Source of the DNA: an uncultured Gammaproteobacteria bacterium
GTDB taxonomy: Bacteria; Pseudomonadota; Gammaproteobacteria; Arenicellales; JAANXG01
Reading direction: 5' to 3'
Length of the DNA stretch: 64,000 bases
Assembly (NCBI GenBank): GCA_947259705.1
Contig: CAMYNL010000023.1
Coordinates: forward strand, 47,801 to 111,800
Below, piece after piece: positions 46,657 to 53,574 of this stretch. The notes beneath the pieces are model-generated. The model was not told the DNA's origin, did no database searches, and saw nothing but the letters and a program-made list of their open reading frames with translations. The position numbers were made by a program, and so were the translations under genes. How positions within the stretch are numbered: position 1 is the stretch's first letter; every line of letters begins with the position of its first letter.

Positions 46657-47196
46657 ATGCCGCATCGGATCGCCCTGTTTCTGTTCGCCAGCTTCACCGC
46701 CGTGCTGGGGGTGGCGCTGCCCGCCTGGCCCGCCGAGGTCGATGTCCTCGATTACAGGGCGCCCGTGCCGGACCACTGGATCGCCGGGCGGCCTGCTTCA
46801 TCCATGCGCCTGCTGCAGTACCGCATAACAGGCAAGGCCGGCGACGCCCGGTTCATCGTCTACTACTTCGGCCCGGGCCAGGGCGGTTCCGCGGCCGTCA
46901 ACGTCGCCCGCTGGCGAAGCCAGTTCACCGCCGCCGACGGCGGCCCGGTGACGCCCGCCTTAGAGACTTACACTGTCAACGGCTGGCCGGTCACGCTGGC
47001 GCGCTTCGCGGGCAGTTATGCCCGCGGCGTTGGCAGCGGGCCGCAGGGACGCGCCGTTCCCGACCAGGCACTGACGGCGGCGGTGATCGAAACACCGCAG
47101 GGTGCAGTCATCGCGCAGCTGTTCGGTCCCGCACAGACGGTGCGCGACAACGAGGCGGCATACCGGGCGTTCGTGAGCGGTATCCGCCAGCGTTGA
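46657..47196 (+). CDS. Secreted protein of unknown function
   Basis: The product is 179 aa with a signal peptide (cleavage after PAWPAE) and GAGG ribosome binding site. The mature region (HWIAGRPASSMRLLQYRI; GPGQGGSAAVNVARWRSQF) resembles a small domain found in secreted proteins of planctomycetes and proteobacteria, but I cannot name it. It is divergent from ccmA and convergent on the next gene. Confidence 0.6.
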   Translation: MPHRIALFLFASFTAVLGVALPAWPAEVDVLDYRAPVPDHWIAGRPASSMRLLQYRITGKAGDARFIVYYFGPGQGGSAAVNVARWRSQFTAADGGPVTPALETYTVNGWPVTLARFAGSYARGVGSGPQGRAVPDQALTAAVIETPQGAVIAQLFGPAQTVRDNEAAYRAFVSGIRQR

Positions 47197-47202
47197 GACA
47201 CC

Positions 47203-48018
47203 CTAGCCGCCGGCTGCCAGCTCCGTGTACAGGCGGGTCAGGTCTTCCATCAGGTGCAGGATCTTCTCGCTGGTGCGCATGACAATGATCGGATAGTAGG
47301 AGCCCTCACCGGGCTGGGTCGAAGTGTCCAGCCAGGTCCATTGCTCACGCGCCTGCTGCAGAAGTTCGTTGATACCCGGGGTGTTCTCCACGGCCGCCTC
47401 CAGGGCGTCCAGGGCACCCACAAAGGCATTGCGGGTGCGTTCCATGTCCAGCTGCGTGGACGGGCTGCCCAGCGCCGCCGCTTCCAGCATGTAGAACTTG
47501 GCCAGCCGCTGTGACAGCATGCGCTGGCGACCGGCCATATTAACCAGGTGGGAAACCTCGACATCGGAGATATCCATGATCAGGTGCACCACGTCATCGC
47601 AGGCAGGCAGCAGTTGTTCGTCCATGCGGTGCAGGCGCCGGGCGCCCGCCTTGGTCGGCTCCGCCTCGGCGATCTGCTTGAATGGCTCCCACTTGGCGGC
47701 GATGTCCGCCAATGCCTCGGTCAACTCGGTGGTCGGCGCAAAGGCCTGCAGCACGTACAACTGCTCCTCGAAGGTGGTGAGGGCGTCCTGCAGTTCGTAA
47801 AGGGATTCGCCGACGTCCGCATTGAGGCCGATCTGCACGTAGGCCTTGGTGACGCGCTGGGTCAGCATGCGCTGCCGGCCCGCCATGTCGATGGCCTGGG
47901 CAAAAGTGAGCGCCTGCGCGTAAACCGGCAGCTCCACGGCGAGGCAGAGCGCCAGCGCAATTAGGGCTGCCAGCCGCGGCCCCCACTGGCGTCGCGGCCT
48001 CGAAGTCTGTACTGCCAA
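47203..48018 (-). CDS. Lone PilJ-type sensor-domain protein
   Basis: The product is 271 aa: a signal peptide or anchor (to about 36) and two copies of the type IV pili methyl-accepting transducer N-terminal domain, each opening with MAGRQRMLxQR (about 44 and 160). No HAMP, kinase or methyl-accepting domain follows. In NarX/PilJ-like proteins this four-helix module binds small ligands. The start is TTG with GAGG upstream. It follows the small gene at 48022 by three bases. Confidence 0.82.
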   Translation of the reverse strand: MAVQTSRPRRQWGPRLAALIALALCLAVELPVYAQALTFAQAIDMAGRQRMLTQRVTKAYVQIGLNADVGESLYELQDALTTFEEQLYVLQAFAPTTELTEALADIAAKWEPFKQIAEAEPTKAGARRLHRMDEQLLPACDDVVHLIMDISDVEVSHLVNMAGRQRMLSQRLAKFYMLEAAALGSPSTQLDMERTRNAFVGALDALEAAVENTPGINELLQQAREQWTWLDTSTQPGEGSYYPIIVMRTSEKILHLMEDLTRLYTELAAGG

Positions 48019-48021
48019 GGC

Positions 48022-48222
48022 TTATCCTCGTCTGCTCCCTTTGGGCGCTATATTTTCCACATTATCGTCGGCGGCCACCAGCAGGCTGTGCGCCAACGAC
48101 CGGGCCTCGTCCCGGGTCATCGGGAACTCGTGGATCCCTATGGTCAGAAACACCAGTTCGTTGCCCGGTTCCCGCTCCACCACCGAACAACGGCCGCGGA
48201 TCGACATTTCTTTGCGCGTCAT
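48022..48222 (-). CDS. Small hypothetical protein
   Basis: The product is 66 aa from the ATG at 48222. It reads MTRKEMSIRGRCSVVEREPG then a short alpha/beta segment (LVFLTIGIHEFPMTRDEARSLAHSLL) that looks like a compact single domain. No family recognised. It is three bases upstream of the PilJ-type gene, so the two are probably co-translated. Confidence 0.5.
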   Translation of the reverse strand: MTRKEMSIRGRCSVVEREPGNELVFLTIGIHEFPMTRDEARSLAHSLLVAADDNVENIAPKGSRRG

Positions 48223-48368
48223 GGTCGTCTCGCCACCCCCTCCGCGAATCCAGGATCTGCGGCCACGCACCCGGCGGGGCGTGCCGCTGCACGACATCAT
48301 CGCCCAATGTCGCGCACGTGCGCTGATCTGGATCAATGAATCGGCGGTTCCGGGGCCGCAAAGTGACT

Positions 48369-49337
48369 TCACTGCTTGTGGCGGCGGCGAAAGGCCTCAC
48401 AGGGGTCGCCGCGCTCCCGCGGCGCGGTGAACCAGACCACCGGGTAAGGCAGCGGCCCGCCCTGGTCGTAGGCGTTGCCGTGTTCGACCAGGCCCAGGTT
48501 GAGCTGCCGGGCAGTCGGCCGCAGATGGGCAAAGCGCTCGTATACCCCCAGGTTTTCGACAACATGGCCGCCCCCGAGGATCACCACCACCGGCCGGCCG
48601 GGGTATTCGTCCACCAACTCGGCGAGGGCCGTCGCCATGGTGTCGTTGCGCGCGATCCAGGTGTCGTACAGGCGCCCCAGGTAGTCTTCGTTGCCGTAGC
48701 CGCAGTGGGCGGCCTTGAGTTGTTCCAGCATCTTTGCCCGGTAGGCTTCGTTGGCAAAACCGGTGGAATGGAGCATCGAACGCTCGAACTGCGTTAACCC
48801 GTCGAGGCCCTTGCGCTGCAGGCGCGTGCGCATGGCCTCCGGCAGGTCCAACCCGAAGGCCGACAGGCCGTTTTGGCGGGCGATCTCCAGCAGCCCGAAG
48901 TAGAACGTCCAGCTGTCGTCCCGCCGCGGCCCCCAGCCCAGCCGATTCCGCAGGCGCTTCTGGTCCTGCTTGTCTGCGTCCTTCCTGGCGACATATTGCA
49001 GCAGAAAGCCGCTCTGCTCGCGGGAGAAAAACTCGAAACCCAGCACCGGCCGGCGCCCGGCAGCAAGCAGCTGGTTGATGATCTCGGCCTGGATGGCGTG
49101 ATGGCGGGGGTTGTCGTGCCGCTCACCGAGATAGATCACATCGGCGTCCTGCATCTGCGCGAGCAGTTGCGGCAGGGTCAGCTTGGCGCCATCGTCGGCC
49201 CGCACGATACGCTCCTCGAACTCCGGTATCTGGTCTTGTTCAGCAACGGGCCACCGAGCGCAGGCCGCTACCAGAAGAGCACACAGTCCTAGAGCAGTCG
49301 CTCTAAGCACTGTCGATAGCGAAAGACATGGATACAT
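48369..49337 (-). CDS. ChaN-family lipoprotein
   Basis: The product is 322 aa from the ATG at 49337, preceded by AAGGAG. The lipobox LLVAAC marks Cys at about 23. The ChaN (heme-binding/iron-regulated) domain has IYLGERHDNPRHHAIQAEII, GRRPVLGFEFF and VVVILGGGHV. Family members bind heme at dimer interfaces and are linked to iron uptake. The in-frame GTG six codons upstream is less likely. Confidence 0.88.
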   Translation of the reverse strand: MYPCLSLSTVLRATALGLCALLVAACARWPVAEQDQIPEFEERIVRADDGAKLTLPQLLAQMQDADVIYLGERHDNPRHHAIQAEIINQLLAAGRRPVLGFEFFSREQSGFLLQYVARKDADKQDQKRLRNRLGWGPRRDDSWTFYFGLLEIARQNGLSAFGLDLPEAMRTRLQRKGLDGLTQFERSMLHSTGFANEAYRAKMLEQLKAAHCGYGNEDYLGRLYDTWIARNDTMATALAELVDEYPGRPVVVILGGGHVVENLGVYERFAHLRPTARQLNLGLVEHGNAYDQGGPLPYPVVWFTAPRERGDPCEAFRRRHKQ

Positions 49338-49422
49338 GGGTTCAAACTCCTTCACGGTTCAAAAGACACCTGCAAGTGCCGTATGATGATGCCATCACCA
49401 TGCCGGCTGGCCGAGGTAAGCG

Positions 49423-50253
49423 ATGAAACACGATGCACTGAGCGCAATGCTGCTCGTCATGGCGGTGGCGCTGACCCTGACCCTGATTGCATTACCCGGC
49501 GCGGACGACAAGCCCATGTCCCCCGACGCCAGGCTCGCCCAGGCGCCTCCGCAGTCGGAAACCGCGACAGCGGAAGCCACGGCGGACACCGCGGCAGCCT
49601 CCCAGGCCGCGGTACCCGACGCGCCGCCCGCCGCCGTCAGTCCAAAGACCACAACCGCGACACCGGACAAAAGCGCCGAACCCATCACGACAAAGACGGA
49701 AACCGTGGCGGCCGCCGCCCAGCCCGAGACCGCGACCCCGGGCCCGCAGGATACCCCCGCGGGCGACACGGCCGGCGAAACCCAGCCGGCGCAACCCGAG
49801 ACGGCCTCGGCCGAGGCGGCCACTTCCGAGGAGCCGCAGCGTACCACCGACCCAGGCAGCGCGGCCGTCGAACAAGACGTCACGTCGCTGCCTTCTATTC
49901 CCGAAGAACAGACTGCAGCGCAGACCGCACAGCAAGACGACTCTAGCAAACCCATCGAGGTCGCGACAGCGGAGCCCGCCCCCTCGGCCCCGGCGCAGAC
50001 AACGCAACCCGCCAGTGCGGGCGCCGCCCTGTACTCACAACACTGCGCGCAGTGCCATGACGGCAGCCAGGCCCCGCGGTTGGGCGACCAGCAGGAATGG
50101 GTGAACCGCTTCGCCCGCGGCATGGATACGCTACAACGTTTCGTTACCGAGGACGAAGCACATCAACCCGCGGCCGGCGAGCTGACTGCCGAGCAGATTA
50201 GCGACACGCTCTCTTACATGATGGCTCAGACTTTCTGGCCCCAGAACCGGTAA
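49423..50253 (+). CDS. Membrane-tethered monoheme cytochrome c
   Basis: The product is 276 aa: a membrane anchor (about 8-25), a very long Ala/Thr/Pro/Glu/Gln-rich linker (about 35-195) and a small cytochrome c domain with one CXXCH (CAQCH) near residue 210, a Met axial candidate near the C-terminus (YMM) and APRLG. The layout fits a periplasmic electron shuttle on a flexible tether. It is divergent from chaN and convergent on the multiheme locus. Confidence 0.85.
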   Translation: MKHDALSAMLLVMAVALTLTLIALPGADDKPMSPDARLAQAPPQSETATAEATADTAAASQAAVPDAPPAAVSPKTTTATPDKSAEPITTKTETVAAAAQPETATPGPQDTPAGDTAGETQPAQPETASAEAATSEEPQRTTDPGSAAVEQDVTSLPSIPEEQTAAQTAQQDDSSKPIEVATAEPAPSAPAQTTQPASAGAALYSQHCAQCHDGSQAPRLGDQQEWVNRFARGMDTLQRFVTEDEAHQPAAGELTAEQISDTLSYMMAQTFWPQNR

Positions 50254-50281
50254 CAGGATAAGTAAGTCATCGGCCCACGAA

Positions 50282-50300
50282 ACTGCGGCGTCGGCGCAGT
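50282..50300. terminator. Short hairpin between convergent cytochrome genes
   Basis: A 6-bp stem (ACTGCG/CGCAGT) with a 7-base loop is found in the 150-base gap between the tethered cytochrome and the tetraheme cytochrome genes. No T-run. Confidence 0.3.
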
Positions 50301-50404
50301 AATCGGTTACCTGGCTGGTAGGTCGAGATGGATCGTACCTCAAGTTATCGCCCAGAGGAATTTGGCCCGACGCGACTGGAGGCGGGGTTTGTTGCGTGCC
50401 GCAG

Positions 50405-51145
50405 CTAATTCAAATGACAGGTCAGGCAAACGCGACTGCCAGCGTTGTCGGTGCGCAGGAACAACGGGTTGGCGCTGTGCGGGTCGTGGCAGGTCGCGCA
50501 CTCCACGTAGGGTACTTCGTTATTGGAGGAGGCGCTCTTTCGCGTGTACAACTGCATATCGCTTTTCTGCCGGCCGGGTTCACCGGTCTCCACCCACCAC
50601 ACGGCCACCCGGTTGATGAAGTCCACCTCGGGCGCATTGAAGGTGGGTTCCGCAAATCCTTCAAGTGTTACCTGGGTGGAGAATGGACCGCCGATACGGA
50701 CGAACCTGCCTTTCGCATAGGGGACTCTTACGGGGTGACTGTTGTCGCCCCCGTGGCCTATTCCGATGTTCTGCGCATGCGTGCCGTCGTGACAGGACAG
50801 GCATGCCATCGAGACGTTACCGACCGCGGCGCTGGCTTCGACCAGGGGCCGGGTCACACCGACCGTCGGATAGGTCGCAAAGGCGGTCTTGGGTACACCT
50901 CCGTTCTGGTACCAGACCGGTTGCTGGGGGGTACCGCTTTGCGGGAAATGACAGAAAGCGCAGACGTCGCGCGATTCCTCCGGAATCTCCTGGGTCGGGT
51001 CCGCCAGCAGGTTGTGGACACTCTCCTTTACATTGCCTTCGGACACGGGTAGCCCCACGAGAGCAGAAAACAAGGCGAACAGAACCAGCAGGGCGCCGCC
51101 GCAGGCGACCTTCACGCGCGATGTCGTTGAACCGTTCGCCGTCAT
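50405..51145 (-). CDS. Tetraheme c-type cytochrome
   Basis: The product is 246 aa with one N-terminal transmembrane/signal segment (about 12-33) and four CXXCH motifs (CAFCH, CLSCH, CATCH, CLTCH). The C-terminus (VECATCHDPHS...VCLTCHLN) closely resembles the edge-truncated cytochrome at 63627. It probably passes electrons in the periplasm. Its ATG overlaps the TPR gene stop. Last gene of the NHL-to-tetraheme unit. Confidence 0.9.
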   Translation of the reverse strand: MTANGSTTSRVKVACGGALLVLFALFSALVGLPVSEGNVKESVHNLLADPTQEIPEESRDVCAFCHFPQSGTPQQPVWYQNGGVPKTAFATYPTVGVTRPLVEASAAVGNVSMACLSCHDGTHAQNIGIGHGGDNSHPVRVPYAKGRFVRIGGPFSTQVTLEGFAEPTFNAPEVDFINRVAVWWVETGEPGRQKSDMQLYTRKSASSNNEVPYVECATCHDPHSANPLFLRTDNAGSRVCLTCHLN

Positions 51146-51765
51146 TCTGCTTGCTGCTCTTGCTTAGAAGACTTTTCGACGCAGCTCCCGGCGTCCTTGG
51201 TCGGGCTATTCGCATTCCGCGCCGACTCCCATTCCCAAAGTGCTGACCGCGCCTTGCGCAGATACGGATCATTGTCCTGCGCAAGATGCACGTAGGTGCG
51301 CATGGCGCCTATAGCACCCGCTATATCGCACTCGTGTTCCAGCGCCTCTGCCAGACCATAATAGGCGTTGACCTGTTGCGGTTTCAAGTCGATGGCCGAC
51401 TGGAAGAAATCACGAGCCACTGAATAGTCACCCCGCCCCAGCATCGCAAAGCCCATGTTCACATGCGCCTCGGGCATCCTGGGCGCCAGCTCCAGCACCC
51501 GATGCAACGCGACCACGGCATAATCATACTGTTTGCTATGGAGCATGATCACCGCTTTTTGAAACAAATCGTCGACTTCCTCGCGCCGCTTGTCTCGAGC
51601 ATGGTCGGCGAAATTCGTCAGTTCGCGCGACGCCTCTGTTTTTCCGGTTACGACATTAAGATTTGATGAAGAATACTGTTCGTACCATTTTATCGCGGCA
51701 CCCAGAGCAATGATGGTGACTGCAGTTACACCCAGCGCGGGTAGTCGCAGATCTTTCGCTTTCAC
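51142..51765 (-). CDS. Membrane-anchored TPR protein of cytochrome locus
   Basis: The product is 207 aa from a GTG at 51765 that overlaps the CcsA stop (GTGA). A transmembrane helix (about 9-24) is followed by three TPR units (about 60-165: AVVALHRVLELAPRMPEAHVNMGFAMLGRGDYSVARDFF broken into helix pairs). TPR proteins commonly assist System I/II heme ligation by holding apocytochrome; CcmI/NrfG are analogues. No heme motif. Confidence 0.85.
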   Translation of the reverse strand: MKAKDLRLPALGVTAVTIIALGAAIKWYEQYSSSNLNVVTGKTEASRELTNFADHARDKRREEVDDLFQKAVIMLHSKQYDYAVVALHRVLELAPRMPEAHVNMGFAMLGRGDYSVARDFFQSAIDLKPQQVNAYYGLAEALEHECDIAGAIGAMRTYVHLAQDNDPYLRKARSALWEWESARNANSPTKDAGSCVEKSSKQEQQAE

Positions 51766-52583
51766 AATATACCCTTGTGGGGGGCGTGGCTCACGAACGG
51801 CACGCCGAAGAAGGTCAGGAAGGCGAGCACGAACACAACCGACACCATTGACCAACCCAGCCAGTGTGGAAGGTTGTAGGTGACTCGGGCGTGGAGCGTT
51901 ATGCCCAGCACCAGCCAGGTGATGAAGGCCCAGGTCTCCAGCGGATCCCAGGACCAGAACCGGCCCCAGGCGTCCTGCGCCCACACGGCGCCCGCAATCA
52001 ACATAAGACTGTGGAAGACGAATGCCGCCGCCATCAGCCGCCATACGGATTGATCCAGGGTCTCTTCACCGCTTCGGGTGATGGCACGGAAAAAAACGGG
52101 AACGGATCTCAGCAACAACAGCGCGGCGACGCCGACAGCCGCCAGCGCCGCGCCCAGGAACAGCTTGCCTATGGACACGTGCACCCACAGCCAGGGGTTG
52201 TCGTAGGTGGCGGGCAGCTGGCTGGGCGCCGGCGACACCGTGGTGATCCATACGCCGATGAATAGAAGTAAAGGTAACGCGACCAGGGCGCCGGGCCGAA
52301 CGGCGGGGACTGTCCGGTACAACAGCGTGTAGATGAGACCGAGGCTGAACAGATTGCTCAGCAGGATCTCATAAAGCGTGAGAAACGGTCCGTAATCCAG
52401 ACGCAGCCACCGTTCGGCAATGGCCAGGGCGAATACCACAACGCCGATGCTCAGCCACAGCAGCACCGAACGCGGGTTATCCCGGCCGGCGAGCGCCCCT
52501 GACCACTGAGTAACGGTAGCGGCCGCGTAGCAAGCTATACCCGCCCACAGCAGTAACTCCTCATGTGTGTACCCAGCGACCAC
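51762..52583 (-). CDS. ccsA: System II cytochrome c biogenesis protein CcsA/ResC
   Basis: The product is 273 aa with eight or so transmembrane helices and the WWD motif WAQDAWGRFWSWDPLETWAF (about 205-224) used to present heme. Conserved His residues are in VHVSIGK and FHSLML, and VSHAPHKG is at the end. With ResB it ligates heme to CXXCH apocytochromes in the periplasm. The start is GTG, overlapping resB by 23 bases. Confidence 0.94.
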   Translation of the reverse strand: MVAGYTHEELLLWAGIACYAAATVTQWSGALAGRDNPRSVLLWLSIGVVVFALAIAERWLRLDYGPFLTLYEILLSNLFSLGLIYTLLYRTVPAVRPGALVALPLLLFIGVWITTVSPAPSQLPATYDNPWLWVHVSIGKLFLGAALAAVGVAALLLLRSVPVFFRAITRSGEETLDQSVWRLMAAAFVFHSLMLIAGAVWAQDAWGRFWSWDPLETWAFITWLVLGITLHARVTYNLPHWLGWSMVSVVFVLAFLTFFGVPFVSHAPHKGIL

Positions 52584-53574
52584 TGCGATGCTTCACTTGT
52601 ACTGGTTCGGTCGAGAGCGGTTTCGACCAGAGTTTCGCCCAGAAGTGCCAACCCAGACCCAACACGGCCACCAGCGCCGCCGCCAGCATCCAGGACAGCG
52701 CCGGGTTGTAGAAAACCTCATAGCCGAGCCACAGGCGCAGCGCTTCCAGTTTGACGACCTGCTCACCCACCTTAGCCGTGTCACCGGGCACCAGCAACTG
52801 TCGTTCGCCATCAGCGCCTTGCAGCGCGAGCCGTGCGCCGCGCAGAAGGGAATCGTCCAGCGTCCAATGACCCGAGAGGTCGGGGCGCCTGTCGATTTCC
52901 AGCGTCAACTGCAACGGCGCTCCCCCCGGCACCGTCCAGGACACCTGCTGGTCCCAGTCGCGCAGCGGATAGGATGGAAAATGCACCGTGCCCAGCTGCG
53001 CCGCGCCGCCAACCCGCTGCTGCACTACCAGCACTGCGGCCAGGCCCTTGTTGGGGGTGGTGTAAAAGCGATAACCCTGCTGTGTCAACGGAACGTTGTC
53101 ACCCACCACCACAGCGGTCGCGACATCTTCATCCCGGTATACCGTGCTGCGCGTTCCGCCACGCAGAAGCTGCGGTGCGTAATTCACCTGCAGCGACCCT
53201 TGGGTGAAATGGATGCCCTCCAGTCGCGAGAGGTCGTGCCAGGGGCCGCGGCTCTGCACCATCACCAGCTCGGGGCTGAACGCCTGCCCCTGCGCGATCT
53301 CGACACGTCCCGTCAGCGACGCAAGCTGCCCATAGGCGGCAAACAGCAGGAGAGACAACAACGCGACATGAAACACCAGCAAACCTGCCTGCCGGCGGAA
53401 GCGCGGATTGGCAATGATCGCCGCGGCCAGGTTGAGCGCCAGCAGTAACGTCGGCGCCACGGTCCACCAGATCGATACCAGCCCGAAGCGATAGGTGCCT
53501 ACGACCGCGGCAAGCAGCGCCGCCATCAGGGGCAGTGTCAGCTTGAGTGAACCGAGGGCACGCAGACGCATCAC
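52561..53574 (-). CDS. resB: System II cytochrome c biogenesis protein ResB/CcsB
   Basis: The product is 337 aa with transmembrane helices near the N-terminus (about 10-30, 33-52, 60-80) and C-terminus (about 290-312) around a large periplasmic domain. It has the family pattern LGSLKLTLPLM and the C-terminal YNPALSWMLAAALVAVLGLGWHFW. Its start (GTG at 53574 or ATG at 53571) overlaps the 11-heme cytochrome stop. It lies between its substrate cytochrome and CcsA. Confidence 0.9.
   Translation of the reverse strand: MMRLRALGSLKLTLPLMAALLAAVVGTYRFGLVSIWWTVAPTLLLALNLAAAIIANPRFRRQAGLLVFHVALLSLLLFAAYGQLASLTGRVEIAQGQAFSPELVMVQSRGPWHDLSRLEGIHFTQGSLQVNYAPQLLRGGTRSTVYRDEDVATAVVVGDNVPLTQQGYRFYTTPNKGLAAVLVVQQRVGGAAQLGTVHFPSYPLRDWDQQVSWTVPGGAPLQLTLEIDRRPDLSGHWTLDDSLLRGARLALQGADGERQLLVPGDTAKVGEQVVKLEALRLWLGYEVFYNPALSWMLAAALVAVLGLGWHFWAKLWSKPLSTEPVQVKHRSGRWVHT

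Noticed and set aside
46434..47282. 282-codon plus-strand frame overlapping the secreted protein at 46657
   Set aside because: The other frame has a signal peptide, a good ribosome binding site and protein-like composition; this one does not.
51766..52044. N-terminal extension of the TPR protein
   Set aside because: It runs inside ccsA in another frame; the GTG at 51765 overlaps the ccsA stop and leads straight into a transmembrane helix.
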